From: an uncultured Verrucomicrobiota bacterium | GTDB taxonomy: Bacteria > Verrucomicrobiota > Verrucomicrobiia > Chthoniobacterales > JACTMZ01 | Direction of reading: 5' to 3' | Length of the DNA: 64,000 bases | NCBI GenBank assembly: GCA_903953565.1 | Contig: CAJBKE010000052.1 | Coordinates: 62,001 to 126,000, forward strand | Part shown: positions 33,598-42,115 of the stretch, piece after piece | How positions within the stretch are numbered: the first letter of the stretch is position 1 | Layout: each line of letters opens with the position of its first letter | Position numbers and translations under genes: made by a program | Notes under the pieces: model-generated | Told to the model about the DNA's origin: nothing | Seen by the model: only the letters and a program-made list of their open reading frames with translations | The model's database searches: none

Positions 33598-34617
33598 TCA
33601 GTTTCCTGCCGGTGCGGCGGGAGCCGCGGGCAGCTTGTTCTCGATTTTGGCCTCGGCGCGGATGCTGTCGATGACGGTGCGCACGGCATCGCGGCGTTTG
33701 CCGCCTTCGAGGTACGAGCCGACCTGCCCCTTCACTTCGTCATAAGGCATGGTGCCGGAATCTTTGCGGTCGGTGACATTGATGACGTGCCAGCCGAACT
33801 TGGTGCGGACCGGTTCTTTGCTGATGTCGCCTTTTTTCATGGCGAAGGCCGCGTTGGCGAATTCGGGAACCATGCGGTCTTTGGGGAAGAAATTGAGGTC
33901 ACCGCCGGATTCCTTGGCGCCGGGTTCTTCGGAGACTTCTTTGGCCACGGTGGTGAAGTTTTCCTTTTTCGAGGTCACTCGCTCGAGGGCGGCATCGGCC
34001 GCTTTCTTTTTCTCGGCGACAACTTTTTCGTCCGCATCTTCAGGCACGCGGATGAGGATGTGGCTGGCACGGACCATTTCCGGATGCTCGAATTCCTTTT
34101 TGTTCTCGTCGTAGAACTTCTTGATATCGGCGTCCGAGACAGCGGCTTTGTCGCCGATCTGGGTTTCCATCCACTTCTGCTGTTGGATCATTTTTTTCAC
34201 GCTGTCGCGGAAAGACGAGTCGTTCTCGCCGGCTTTGGTCATCTCGGCTTTGAAAGCTTCTTCGCTGGGGAATTGTCCCTTGACGCGTGCGATTTCCGCC
34301 TCGAGGTCGGCGTCTTTGATGTCGACCGAGGAGGCTTTGCGCGAGATCAGTTTGTCGACGATGAGTTCGTCGAGGATCTCGCGGTAACCGGCCATATTCT
34401 GATCGGCTGTGAGGTCGTCGGCATTGATCCCGGAGGAGGCCAGCGCGCCGCTGAAGGTTTCTTGGAGATCGGCGCGGGAAATTTTCTCACCTTCGACGAT
34501 GGCCACCGGATCCGGAAGCTCGGCGGCGGCGGTTTTGTTTTCTTCGGCGGAAAGGGCCAGCGGCAGGAGGACCGCAAGCGGAGCCAATCCGGAGAGGCGA
34601 CGGACGATGGATTTCAT
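33598..34617 (-). CDS. Parvulin-type prolyl isomerase (SurA/PrsA-like)
   Basis: 339 residues from ATG at 34617; signal peptide (LAPLAVLLPLALSAEE). N-terminal SurA-like helical chaperone domain (about 40-190), then one rotamase domain: ASHILIRVPEDADEK, GGDLNFFPKDRMVPEFANAAFAM, and FGWHVINVTDRK. It should guide outer-membrane protein folding in the periplasm. It ends 7 bases before the dehydrogenase gene. Confidence 0.93.
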   Translation of the reverse strand: MKSIVRRLSGLAPLAVLLPLALSAEENKTAAAELPDPVAIVEGEKISRADLQETFSGALASSGINADDLTADQNMAGYREILDELIVDKLISRKASSVDIKDADLEAEIARVKGQFPSEEAFKAEMTKAGENDSSFRDSVKKMIQQQKWMETQIGDKAAVSDADIKKFYDENKKEFEHPEMVRASHILIRVPEDADEKVVAEKKKAADAALERVTSKKENFTTVAKEVSEEPGAKESGGDLNFFPKDRMVPEFANAAFAMKKGDISKEPVRTKFGWHVINVTDRKDSGTMPYDEVKGQVGSYLEGGKRRDAVRTVIDSIRAEAKIENKLPAAPAAPAGN

Positions 34618-34665
34618 AAGAACCGCAGACAATGGCACGGGTGGCGGGGAGCGGCCAGCGGTTTT

Positions 34666-35121
34666 TCAGTGACGGGGCCGGCCGAACCAGGCGCGGGTGG
34701 CGGCGTGGCGGGCGGCAAACATGCGGGGGAAGACGAGGAGGCGGCAGACGAGGTCGCCGACCGGACCGCCGAGGAACCAAGGCAGACGGAACTCCACACG
34801 GTCGGTGAGGAGGGAGCCTTCGGGCCGGGGTTCGAAAATGTGGTGGTGCCTCCAAAAGGCGAAAGGGCAACGCACCCCGCTGTCGACGAGCGTTTGCGGA
34901 GCGGAGACGGTGACCCAGCGTCCGGTCCAACTCAGGGTTAAGGGTCCTTGACGCACGGCGACGGTGAATTCCTCGCCGGGATTTGCCGAGTGGCCGGCGC
35001 GGATCTCGAGAATGCGCAAGCCGGGCGGCGAGATGCGTCGCAGGTTGTGCGGGTCTTGGTGAAAGTCGAAAAGTTCCTCCGGGGTGGCGGGGATCAGGCT
35101 GGAGCGGGTGAAAACAGGCAT
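34666..35121 (-). CDS. SRPBCC-fold (START-like) protein
   Basis: 151 residues. TRSSLIPATPEELFDFHQDPHNLRRISPPG is the typical opening of the SRPBCC/polyketide-cyclase-like family, and the C-terminal helix (FPRMFAARHAATRAWF) is of the same type as in cell-division inhibitor SulA-like or YfcH-linked proteins. ATG at 35121 preferred over the TTG two codons upstream. Ligand unknown. Confidence 0.82.
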   Translation of the reverse strand: MPVFTRSSLIPATPEELFDFHQDPHNLRRISPPGLRILEIRAGHSANPGEEFTVAVRQGPLTLSWTGRWVTVSAPQTLVDSGVRCPFAFWRHHHIFEPRPEGSLLTDRVEFRLPWFLGGPVGDLVCRLLVFPRMFAARHAATRAWFGRPRH

Positions 35122-35224
35122 GGGCAACGGGTAGAAGGAAGTCTTGCCGGCGGGGCGGCTTTTTCGTTATTGCAATAGGTTCGGTTCGCCAATAAGCGTT
35201 TCCCGACCAAACCAACAAAATCTT

Positions 35225-35470
35225 ATGTCCGACAAACCCATCGAAGAAAGAGTCAAAGAAATCATCGTCAAAGAACTCAGCGTCAACCCCGAGCAGGTGA
35301 CCTCGACAGCCTCGTTCATCGAGGACCTCGGAGCCGATTCGCTCGACACCGTCGAACTCGTCATGGCGTTCGAAGAAGAGTTCGGCGTCGAAGTGCCCGA
35401 CGAGGAAGCTGAGAAGCTCCAAACGGTCGGCGACGTCGTCAAATACATCGAGGCGAACTCGAACAAGTAA
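35225..35470 (+). CDS. acpP: Acyl carrier protein
   Basis: 81-residue carrier of fatty-acid intermediates. The phosphopantetheine Ser lies in [20 protein letters not shown]; the acidic helix and the C-terminal VKYIEA are typical. It starts at ATG 35225; the frame open upstream to 35144 is non-coding leader. It is its own transcription unit, closed by the terminator at 35494, and no fab genes lie nearby. Confidence 0.97.
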   Translation: MSDKPIEERVKEIIVKELSVNPEQVTSTASFIEDLGADSLDTVELVMAFEEEFGVEVPDEEAEKLQTVGDVVKYIEANSNK

Positions 35471-35493
35471 GCGCCCCGCGCATTTTTTTACGG

Positions 35494-35528
35494 CAACCCC
35501 GAGGCGCGAGTCTCGGGGTTGTTTTTTT
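35494..35528 (+). terminator. Rho-independent terminator of acpP
   Basis: 10-bp perfect stem CAACCCCGAG/CTCGGGGTTG with an 8-base loop, followed by seven T. A second T-run at 35483-35489 precedes it. Confidence 0.93.
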
Positions 35529-35563
35529 GGTGAGATGGCGGCGGGTCGTGCGGGTCCGGGTTG

Positions 35564-35586
35564 CGACGGTCATAGACCGCCGCTAC
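35564..35586. repeat. REP-like dispersed repeat, family 1
   Basis: A 23-base copy of the repeat of 12965-12989, ending about 10 bases before the MoeB-like start. Confidence 0.85.
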
Positions 35587-35596
35587 AAGAGGAGGC

Positions 35597-36724
35597 ATGT
35601 TTTCGCAGGATGAGTTGCAGCGCTATGCGCGGCAGATGGCGGTGCCGGAATTCGGCGCGGCCGGTCAGGAAAAGCTGCGGGCCGCGCGCGTCCTGCTCAT
35701 CGGAGCGGGAGGGCTGGGTTCGCCGGCGGCGCTCTATCTTGCGGCCGCGGGGGTGGGGACGCTCGGGATTGTCGATGCCGATGACGTGGAGCTTTCCAAT
35801 TTGCACCGGCAGCTCTTGCACGGAACGGACGACGTGGGGCGGTCCAAAGTGGAATCCGCGCGGCGCCGCTTGGGCGAGGTCAATCCGCACGTGCGCGTGG
35901 AGCCGATAACCGGACGTTTCACTGCGGCCAACGTGTTGGATTTGGCGCGGGGCTGGGACGTGGTGGTCGATGGCAGCGACAATTTTCCCACCCGCTATGC
36001 GTCGAATGACGCCTGCGTGGCGTTGGGGATCCCGAATGTTTACGGCTCGGTCTGGCGTTTCGAGGGACAGGTGTCGGTCTTTGCCCCGCATCTTGGCGGT
36101 CCATGCTACCGATGTGTCAATCCGCGCGCTCCGGAACCGGGCACGGTGCCGTCGTGCGCGGAGGCGGGGGTGCTGGGGGTTATGCCGGGCTTGGTCGGCA
36201 CGTTGCAGGCCTTGGAAGCGATCAAGTTGATCACGGGGATCGGCGAGCCGCTGGTCGGGCGTCTGCTGCACATCGACGGCGCGGCCATGAAATTCCGGGA
36301 GTTCACGCTTCGCCGCGATCCGGAATGTGCGCGCTGCGCGGAAGGGCGACATCATTTGCCGATTGAGGCGGAGGGGGAATTTTGCGAAGCAGGTGTGGTG
36401 ATGACGGACGATGAAATTTCGGTGCTCGACTTGGCGGAGGTCCGGCGGGCGGGCGGAGACCACGTGCTTCTTGATGTGCGTGAACCGTGGGAGGTGGCTG
36501 TGGCGCGGGTGGAGCCGTGTTTAACTATTCCGATGGGAGAGGTGGCGGGGCGCACGGAGGAAATCCCGCGCGATGTGCCGGTCTATGTCTTGTGCCACGG
36601 CGGAGTGCGCAGCGGACGCGTGGTGGAGTTTTTGCGCGGGCAGGGCTTCGGCAATGTGACCAATGTGCGCGGGGGGATTGCGGCGTGGTCAGCTGAGGTG
36701 GATCCATCAGTGCCGGTGTATTGA
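35597..36724 (+). CDS. MoeB/ThiF-type adenylyltransferase with rhodanese domain (MoeZ-like)
   Basis: 375 residues. The E1-like domain activates a C-terminal Gly-Gly of a sulfur-carrier protein: LLIGAGGLGSPAALYLAAAGVG (nucleotide loop), VDADDVELSNLHRQLLH and two CxxC zinc pairs (CYRC, CARC). The C-terminal rhodanese domain (about 280-375) keeps its active Cys in VLCHGGVRSGR, so the enzyme can load sulfur itself. This fusion serves molybdopterin, thiamine or thiolated tRNA synthesis; which one is not shown by the neighbours. Confidence 0.93.
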   Translation: MFSQDELQRYARQMAVPEFGAAGQEKLRAARVLLIGAGGLGSPAALYLAAAGVGTLGIVDADDVELSNLHRQLLHGTDDVGRSKVESARRRLGEVNPHVRVEPITGRFTAANVLDLARGWDVVVDGSDNFPTRYASNDACVALGIPNVYGSVWRFEGQVSVFAPHLGGPCYRCVNPRAPEPGTVPSCAEAGVLGVMPGLVGTLQALEAIKLITGIGEPLVGRLLHIDGAAMKFREFTLRRDPECARCAEGRHHLPIEAEGEFCEAGVVMTDDEISVLDLAEVRRAGGDHVLLDVREPWEVAVARVEPCLTIPMGEVAGRTEEIPRDVPVYVLCHGGVRSGRVVEFLRGQGFGNVTNVRGGIAAWSAEVDPSVPVY

Positions 36725-36736
36725 AAAATTTAGGGT

Positions 36737-36803
36737 CCGACGGTCATATCAGTTGGTCGCCGAGGCGACCCGTCTCGCCAAGCCTCGGCTGACCGCCGCT
36801 ACA
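36737..36803. repeat. REP-like repeat interrupted by a second hairpin element
   Basis: A family 1 copy in two parts (36737-36748 and 36791-36803) split between ATA and GACC by 42 bases. The insert has a perfect 7-bp stem GGTCGCC/GGCGACC and, alternatively, an 8-bp GCCGAGGC/GCCTCGGC pairing. Without it the sequence would be a regular copy. Confidence 0.8.
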
Positions 36804-36866
36804 ACCAGCCGATGGCGGCTCGCGGGGACGCTCGCCCTCCGGCGCGGTATTTGATTAGATAACGGG

Positions 36867-37352
36867 ATGCATTCGATTTTAGATGGGGAAGAAGGGTTGA
36901 AGGCGGCGTTGGGGCGGATTGCCAGCGGGCTTTATGCGGTCGGGGCGGTGCATGAGGGGCGGCGTCTCGGGATGTTGTGCAGCTTTGTCGAGCAGGCGGG
37001 GTTCGAGCCGCCGATGATTTCCATCGCGCTGGGCACGGACCGTCCGCTCCGCGGCGTGCTGGAGCACGGCGGACTCTTTGCGCTCAATATTCTCGGGGCC
37101 GAGGACAAAAAAATTCTGGCCGCCTTTGCCTCGGGGCGGGAGGAGGATCCCTTTGCGGCCTTCACGCTGGTCGAAAACGGGCACGGTCTGCCGCAGTTGG
37201 CCGATGCGCTTGCGTGGTTGGCTTGCCGTCCGTGCGGTTCGGTCGCGGCCGGTGACCATATTGTTTATGTGGCGGAAGTGGTCGAAGGCTGCTTGCACCG
37301 CGAGGTCGGTGAGCCGATGATCCGCGTCCGCAAAAATGGCTTCACCTACTGA
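36867..37352 (+). CDS. Flavin reductase-like FMN-binding protein
   Basis: 161 residues with the split-barrel flavin reductase fold: ALGRIASGLYAVGAVHEGRRLGMLCSFVEQAGFEPPMISIAL and GGLFALNILGAEDKKIL are typical for this family, which binds FMN. Electron donor and acceptor unknown. Start ATG at 36867. It is followed two bases later by the Trm112-like gene and then thrS, likely in one transcript. Confidence 0.85.
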   Translation: MHSILDGEEGLKAALGRIASGLYAVGAVHEGRRLGMLCSFVEQAGFEPPMISIALGTDRPLRGVLEHGGLFALNILGAEDKKILAAFASGREEDPFAAFTLVENGHGLPQLADALAWLACRPCGSVAAGDHIVYVAEVVEGCLHREVGEPMIRVRKNGFTY

Positions 37353-37353
37353 T

Positions 37354-37512
37354 ATGGATTTCCTTCTCGAAGTGGCGCGCTGTCCGCGCACGGGGCAAAA
37401 GTTACGGAGGCAAGATGGTCGCCTCGTCACGGAGGATGGTGCTTTGGCTTACCGCGTGGAGGACGGTATTCCCGTGCTTCTCGCGGAGGAAGCGATGGAG
37501 GTGGCACGATGA
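37354..37512 (+). CDS. Trm112/UPF0434-like small protein
   Basis: 52 residues, below normal ORF calling size. MDFLLEVARCPRTGQKL followed by a C-terminal LAYRVEDGIPVLLAEEA matches the Trm112/YcaR (UPF0434) family, which in other organisms activates methyltransferases or is of unknown use. Only one Cys remains of the usual CPxC pair, so zinc binding is doubtful. The stop overlaps the thrS start (ATGA). Confidence 0.85.
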   Translation: MDFLLEVARCPRTGQKLRRQDGRLVTEDGALAYRVEDGIPVLLAEEAMEVAR

Positions 37513-39344
37513 ACGAATTGCAGACCCTGCGTCATTCCTGCGCCCACGTGCTGGCCGAGGCCATTCTGCGCATCTGGCCCGAGGCACAATTCGCGGCGGG
37601 GCCGCCGGTGGAGCAGGGATTTTATTATGACGTCGATCTGGGGCACCGCATCTCGACCGAGGACTTCGCCAGGATAGAAGCCGAGATGGGAAAGATCATC
37701 GCGGAGAACCAGCCATTCGAACGTCGTGTGGTCAGCCGGTCCGAGGCGATGGAATTGGGCAAGGCGGGCAAGCTCGCCGCGCTCGGCGAGCGCGGGGTGC
37801 CCAGCCGCTACAAGCTGGATATCCTCGAAGGCATTCCGGAGGGTGAAGAAATCAGTCTCTACCGCAACGGCGCTTTCACCGATCTCTGCGCCGGGCCGCA
37901 CGTGGAATCGACGGGACGGATCGGTGCCTTTGCGCTGACTGCGGTGGCCAGCGCCTATTACAAGGGCGATGAGAGCAATCCGCAATTGCAGCGCATCTAC
38001 GGCATCGCCTTCGCCACGCCGGAGGAACTGGCCCATTGGCGCGAAATGATCGAAGAGGCGCGCAAACGCGATCACCGCAAGCTCGGCAAGGAATTGCAGC
38101 TTTTCCACATCGACGACGCGGTTGGTTCGGGCCTCATCCTCTGGACGCCGAAGGGAGCGGTGGTCCGGCAGGAGTTGCAGAATTTCATCAGCGAAGAATT
38201 GCGGCGTCAGGGCTACGAGCAGGTGTTCACGCCGCACATCGGGCGGCTCGAACTCTTCCGCACTTCAGGTCATTACCCGTATTACGCCGATTCGCAGTAT
38301 CCGCCGCTGGTCGAGCGCGAGACGCTGCATCGTTTGGCCGAAGAGGGCTGCAGTTGCGCGGATCTGGCCTCGCGCTTGGAGAAAGGGGAGGCCGAGGGCT
38401 ATCTGCTCAAGCCGATGAACTGCCCGATGCACATCAAGATCTTCGCCTCGCAGCCGCGCAGCTACCGGGATTTGCCGGTGCGGTTGGCGGAATTTGGCAC
38501 CGTTTACCGCTGGGAGCAGTCGGGCGAACTGAACGGCATGACGCGCGTGCGCGGCTTCACGCAGGATGATGCGCACCTCTTCGTCACCGAGGACCAGATG
38601 GGCGCCGAAATCCAGGGATGCCTCGATCTGGTGAAAAAAGTTTTCGGTGTCTTCGACATGAAGGATTACCGCGTGCGGCTCGGACTGCGTGAGCCGGGAT
38701 CGGACAAATACGTGGGCAAAGCCGAGGACTGGGACCGGTCCGAGGAGGCCTGCCGTCAGGCGGCCAAGACGCTCGGCGTGCCTTACACCGAGGAACCGGG
38801 AGAGGCGGCGTTCTACGGTCCGAAGATCGACTTCGTAGTGCGCGACGTGATCGGGCGCGAATGGCAACTCGGCACGGTGCAGGTCGACTTCCAGTTGCCC
38901 GAACGTTTCGATCTTCAATACACGGGGGCGGACAACAAGCCGCACCGTCCGGTCATGATCCACCGCGCGCCGTTCGGATCCATGGAACGCTTTGTCGGCG
39001 TGCTGATCGAACATTTCGCCGGTGCATTTCCCGTCTGGCTCGCCCCGGAGCAGGCGCGTGTTTTGCCGGTCTCCGAAAAGGTGTCCGCCTACGCGGATGA
39101 AGTCGCCGCGGCCCTGCGGGCGGCTGGCGTGCGGGCGGGGGTGGACGGGTCGCAGGACAAGCTCGGCGCCAAGATTCGTCTTGCGCAGGTCGAGAAAGTG
39201 CCTTACATGCTGGTCGTAGGCGGCAAGGAAGCAGAGTCGCGGCAAGTTTCGGTGAGGAGCCGAAAAGCCGGTGACGAAGGTGCCTTGCCTCTCGAAAACA
39301 TCGTTGAGCGCCTCAAACAAGAAATCAGTGAACGAGTTCTGTAG
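37509..39344 (+). CDS. thrS: Threonine--tRNA ligase lacking the TGS domain
   Basis: Class II synthetase, 611 residues. It begins directly at the editing domain (LRHSCAHVLAEAILRIWPEAQF; Cys and His of the N2 site), without the ~60-residue TGS domain of the E. coli enzyme. The catalytic core has FTPHIGRLELFRTSGHYPYY, LKPMNCPMHIKIF, RMAEFG-like RLAEFGTVYRWEQSGELNGMTRVRGFTQDDAH and VMIHRAPFGSMERF, then the anticodon-binding domain. A short insertion (EEGCSCADLASRLEKGEAEG) precedes the LKPMNCP motif. Translationally coupled to the preceding small gene. Confidence 0.97.
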   Translation: MNELQTLRHSCAHVLAEAILRIWPEAQFAAGPPVEQGFYYDVDLGHRISTEDFARIEAEMGKIIAENQPFERRVVSRSEAMELGKAGKLAALGERGVPSRYKLDILEGIPEGEEISLYRNGAFTDLCAGPHVESTGRIGAFALTAVASAYYKGDESNPQLQRIYGIAFATPEELAHWREMIEEARKRDHRKLGKELQLFHIDDAVGSGLILWTPKGAVVRQELQNFISEELRRQGYEQVFTPHIGRLELFRTSGHYPYYADSQYPPLVERETLHRLAEEGCSCADLASRLEKGEAEGYLLKPMNCPMHIKIFASQPRSYRDLPVRLAEFGTVYRWEQSGELNGMTRVRGFTQDDAHLFVTEDQMGAEIQGCLDLVKKVFGVFDMKDYRVRLGLREPGSDKYVGKAEDWDRSEEACRQAAKTLGVPYTEEPGEAAFYGPKIDFVVRDVIGREWQLGTVQVDFQLPERFDLQYTGADNKPHRPVMIHRAPFGSMERFVGVLIEHFAGAFPVWLAPEQARVLPVSEKVSAYADEVAAALRAAGVRAGVDGSQDKLGAKIRLAQVEKVPYMLVVGGKEAESRQVSVRSRKAGDEGALPLENIVERLKQEISERVL

Positions 39345-39383
39345 TCACTCCTGACGTCCCGCACGCTCACGGGATACCATTCA

Positions 39384-40010
39384 ATGCCTCGGCCTGTTTT
39401 TTCACGCACACCGCAGCCACCCGCGATCCGGGTGAACCACCGTATCCGTGCCCGCGAGGTGCGGGTGATCAATGGTGCGACCAGCGAGCAGTTGGGCGTG
39501 ATGAAACTGCCCGACGCCCTGCGTAAAGCTGAGGAATTGGGCCTCGACCTCGTCGAAGTCGCGCCGAACGCCAATCCGCCGGTCTGCCGCATCGTGAACT
39601 TCGGCAAATACCGCTACGAACTGGCCAAGCAGGAGAAAGACAAAAAATCCCACGCGGGCAAAGTCAAAGAGGTCAAATTCCGGGTCAACATCGACAACCA
39701 CGATTACCTGACCAAGATCCGCCACGCCGAGGAGTTCCTCGACAAGGGTAACAAGTTGAAGGTGCAACTGCAGTTCCGCGGTCGCCAGATGGCCCACCAG
39801 GAGCTTGGCATGGCCGTGGTTTTGCGGGTCAAGGAAGACCTCGCCACCATGGGGAATGTCGACATGGAGCCCAAGCTCGTCGGCCGCGCCATCAACATGG
39901 TGATGAGCCCGTTGCCGGCCAACAAGCGCAAGCGGCGCTTCAAGCCGATGGACATCGAGCCCGAAGACGACAGCGCGCTGCCGGACGAATTGGACGAGAA
40001 CGAGGAGTAG
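39384..40010 (+). CDS. infC: Translation initiation factor IF-3
   Basis: 208 residues: N-terminal INxxIRAREVRVI-type segment (HRIRAREVRVINGATSEQLGV), linker VKEVKFRVNIDNHDYLTKI, C-terminal domain with RGRQMAHQELG. A C-terminal extension of about 25 residues ends in an acidic tail (DELDENEE). Start is a normal ATG at 39384, not the rare AUU used for autoregulation in E. coli. The usual rpmI-rplT genes do not follow; queG on the other strand does. Confidence 0.97.
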   Translation: MPRPVFSRTPQPPAIRVNHRIRAREVRVINGATSEQLGVMKLPDALRKAEELGLDLVEVAPNANPPVCRIVNFGKYRYELAKQEKDKKSHAGKVKEVKFRVNIDNHDYLTKIRHAEEFLDKGNKLKVQLQFRGRQMAHQELGMAVVLRVKEDLATMGNVDMEPKLVGRAINMVMSPLPANKRKRRFKPMDIEPEDDSALPDELDENEE

Positions 40011-40018
40011 GGGGGTGT

Positions 40019-40043
40019 CCGGCGGTCACAGACCGCCGCTACA
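40019..40043. repeat. REP-like dispersed repeat, family 1 (variant)
   Basis: GGCGGTC-ACA-GACCGCC perfect hairpin followed by GCTACA, between convergent infC and queG. It overlaps the queG stop codon by a few bases. Confidence 0.85.
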
Positions 40044-41064
40044 AGCGGGGGTTTTCACGGGCGGCGATGCGATCGATCGCCCAAAGCGCGTGTTCGCGCA
40101 CAAGAGGTTCCGCGTCTGCCGCGGCGGCCTGCAAGGCGGGCAGGTCATCACGCGTCCCGGTGTTGCCCAAGGCCACGCAGACATTGCGCAGGAATCCCCG
40201 GCGCTTGGCCCTCAGGATGGGCGAACCCCGGAAGAATGCTTTGAATGCCGCATCATCCAAGGCAAAGAATTCACGCAGCGGCTTGGTCAGGATGTCCTGG
40301 CGCGGTTGCATCGCGGCATCACGGGAAGCGCGGGCAAAACGGTTCCACGGGCAGGCATCGAGGCAGTCATCGCAACCGAAGATCCGGTTGCCCATGGCCT
40401 CGCGGAATTCCTCCGGAATGGCGCCCTTGTTTTCGATGGTGAGGAAAGAAATGCATCGCCGCGCGTCGAGTTGGTAGGGGGCCGTGATGGCTTGGGTGGG
40501 ACACGCATCGATGCAGCGCGTGCAACGCCCGCAGCGGTCGGGCAGCGGTGCGTCGGGCGCGAACTCGAGGGTCGTCAGAATCACCGAGAGAAAAAACCAC
40601 GTTCCGAGTTCCGGATGGATACCCATCGTGCTCTTGCCGGGCCAACTGATGCCGCATTCCGCCGCCCAGTCACGCTCGAGAACCGGTCCGCTGTCGACAA
40701 AGCAGCGCTGCGTGCCGCCGGCTTTGGCCATGAGCGCCGCCAATTCTTCCAGACGCGGGCGAATCACCTCGTGGTAGTCATTGCTCCACGCATAGCGGCC
40801 GATGCGACCGGTCCCGGTGGCAGGCGGCAGATCGTCATGGAAATAATTCGTGGCCAAAACCAATACCGTGCGCGCACCCGGCAGGATGCGCTCCGGATTG
40901 ATGCGATCTTCGGCCGTGCGCTGCATCCATTCCATGGAGGCTTGGCGTCCGTCCTGCAGCCATGCCTCGAGCGCGTCGGCGTGGGGCGCGCGTCCGGCGC
41001 GGGCAAACCCGCAGAGGGCGAAGCCGAGTTCTTCGGCCGCGGCGCGGATTACCTCCCTGGTCAT
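40039..41064 (-). CDS. queG: Epoxyqueuosine reductase
   Basis: Cobalamin and Fe-S enzyme making queuosine in tRNA from epoxyqueuosine. 341 residues. VDSGPVLERDWAAECGISWPGKS is the family's catalytic region; two [4Fe-4S] clusters are marked by CGRCTRCIDACP and CDDCLDACPW; a HEAT-like C-terminus (LPALQAAAADAEPLVREHALWAI) completes it. B12 dependence fits the B12-dependent NrdJ nearby. The ATG overlaps the stop of the small ORF upstream (ATGA). Confidence 0.95.
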   Translation of the reverse strand: MTREVIRAAAEELGFALCGFARAGRAPHADALEAWLQDGRQASMEWMQRTAEDRINPERILPGARTVLVLATNYFHDDLPPATGTGRIGRYAWSNDYHEVIRPRLEELAALMAKAGGTQRCFVDSGPVLERDWAAECGISWPGKSTMGIHPELGTWFFLSVILTTLEFAPDAPLPDRCGRCTRCIDACPTQAITAPYQLDARRCISFLTIENKGAIPEEFREAMGNRIFGCDDCLDACPWNRFARASRDAAMQPRQDILTKPLREFFALDDAAFKAFFRGSPILRAKRRGFLRNVCVALGNTGTRDDLPALQAAAADAEPLVREHALWAIDRIAARENPRL

Positions 41065-41219
41065 GACGGTAAATGGCGCACGCAGACACGGAAATTGGTG
41101 TCCATCGCGTAGCCAAGCTTCCCGTGGAGGACCATGCCGTAAAAGCCGAGAGAAGCACCGAAAACTGGGGCGACGGAGGCAACATCCGCGACGGTCAGGG
41201 GACGGACGTTAATGGCCAT
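41061..41219 (-). CDS. 52-residue unknown protein between tRNA-Gln and queG
   Basis: ATG at 41219, reading MAINVRPLTVADV and ending RVCVRHLPS. It overlaps queG by ATGA and lies only 21 bases after tRNA-Gln. The N-terminus is vaguely like the start of GNAT domains (IRPLTVADVA), so it could be a GNAT remnant, but the rest is too short for that fold. No family recognised. The coupling to queG is the main reason for calling it. Confidence 0.5.
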   Translation of the reverse strand: MAINVRPLTVADVASVAPVFGASLGFYGMVLHGKLGYAMDTNFRVCVRHLPS

Positions 41220-41239
41220 GGGCGCGCGCTCCGAGGAAC

Positions 41240-41313
41240 TGGCTGGCCCGCATGGACTCGAACCATGAATAACGGCTCCAAAGGCCGCTGTGTTACCATT
41301 ACACCACAGGCCA
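41240..41313 (-). tRNA. tRNA-Gln (TTG)
   Basis: Acceptor stem TGGCCTG/CGGGCCA, D-arm GTGTAATGGTAACAC, anticodon loop CTTTGGA (TTG), T-loop GGTTCGAGTCC. The 3' end is followed by discriminator G and an encoded CCA (41242-41240), unlike tRNA-Tyr in this window. Confidence 0.95.
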
Positions 41314-41382
41314 GTAACGAGGTGATAACGTGGCTGAAGGTAGCTTTGGGTGCAAGTATGGAAGTTCTCCTGCCGGTTCCTG

Positions 41383-41811
41383 CTACCGCAGTGGATTGAC
41401 CCACTGCAAGCCGGGGAAGCGGTCGAAGTCCCTGTCGGTGCTGTAGACCACGGCGGAATGTTCCCGGGCGTGAAGGGCGATGAGCGCGTCCGTGCACAAA
41501 TTGCCTCCCATTCCGGCGTCTTCGAGCAATGCGAAGAATGCGGCGAGGGCGCGCTCCGAAACTTGGATGACGCGTGCGTTAGGGCTTTCGAGCCACCCAT
41601 CAATGATCTCTCGCACCTGTCCCACAGTAAGGGGATTCACACAGATGTGCGGGTGAGTCATCAACCGCGTGAAGGCCAGAACGACGACCCAAGGAATACC
41701 GATGGTTTCCGGTCCGGATAAAGTGCTCTGCCACCAATCGCGGGCCTTGCGATGCTGCGGGCACAAAGCATCGTGCGCGTAAATCAGCAGGTTGGCGTCG
41801 GGAATAATCAC
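41383..41811 (-). CDS. VapC-type PIN toxin (second pair)
   Basis: 142-residue PIN ribonuclease: IIPDANLLIYAHD (first Asp), the middle acidic VSERALAAFF segment, NLCTDALIALHAREHSAVVYSTDRDFDRF (C-terminal acidic residues). The start overlaps the antitoxin stop (ATGA). Only distantly like the toxin at 11586, so the two pairs are not a recent duplication. Confidence 0.9.
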   Translation of the reverse strand: MIIPDANLLIYAHDALCPQHRKARDWWQSTLSGPETIGIPWVVVLAFTRLMTHPHICVNPLTVGQVREIIDGWLESPNARVIQVSERALAAFFALLEDAGMGGNLCTDALIALHAREHSAVVYSTDRDFDRFPGLQWVNPLR

Positions 41812-42065
41812 TTTTTGTCTGCGACCTTGAGCGTGTCTTCGGCTTCGAGTTGGTCGTAAAGCTGGTTCATACTCACCCCGAGGTAGGCGGGCTTGATGCC
41901 GACTTTGAATATCTTCCCCGGGACGGCTTTGCGCGTCGGGGTTTTGGCGGCCAACCCGCGACGGAGAACTTCTTCGATGGTCGCATTCATCGGCCGCCCG
42001 GCTTCGTGGGCGCGGACGCGCAGCTCTTCAAGTAAAGCATCACTGATGTTCAGCGTAGTCCTCAT
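41808..42065 (-). CDS. VapB-type antitoxin (second pair)
   Basis: 85 residues from ATG at 42065. MRTTLNISDALLEELRVRAHEAGRPMNATIEEVLRRGL is a ribbon-helix-helix N-terminus; the C-terminus (PAYLGVSMNQLYDQLEAED) should neutralise the toxin. The ORF stays open upstream to 42206 over the nrdJ terminator, which is not coding. Confidence 0.9.
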   Translation of the reverse strand: MRTTLNISDALLEELRVRAHEAGRPMNATIEEVLRRGLAAKTPTRKAVPGKIFKVGIKPAYLGVSMNQLYDQLEAEDTLKVADKK

Positions 42066-42115
42066 AAAAGCATCATGATGCCTCATCCCAACCTTGTCAA
42101 ACTGGGCAAAGGCCG

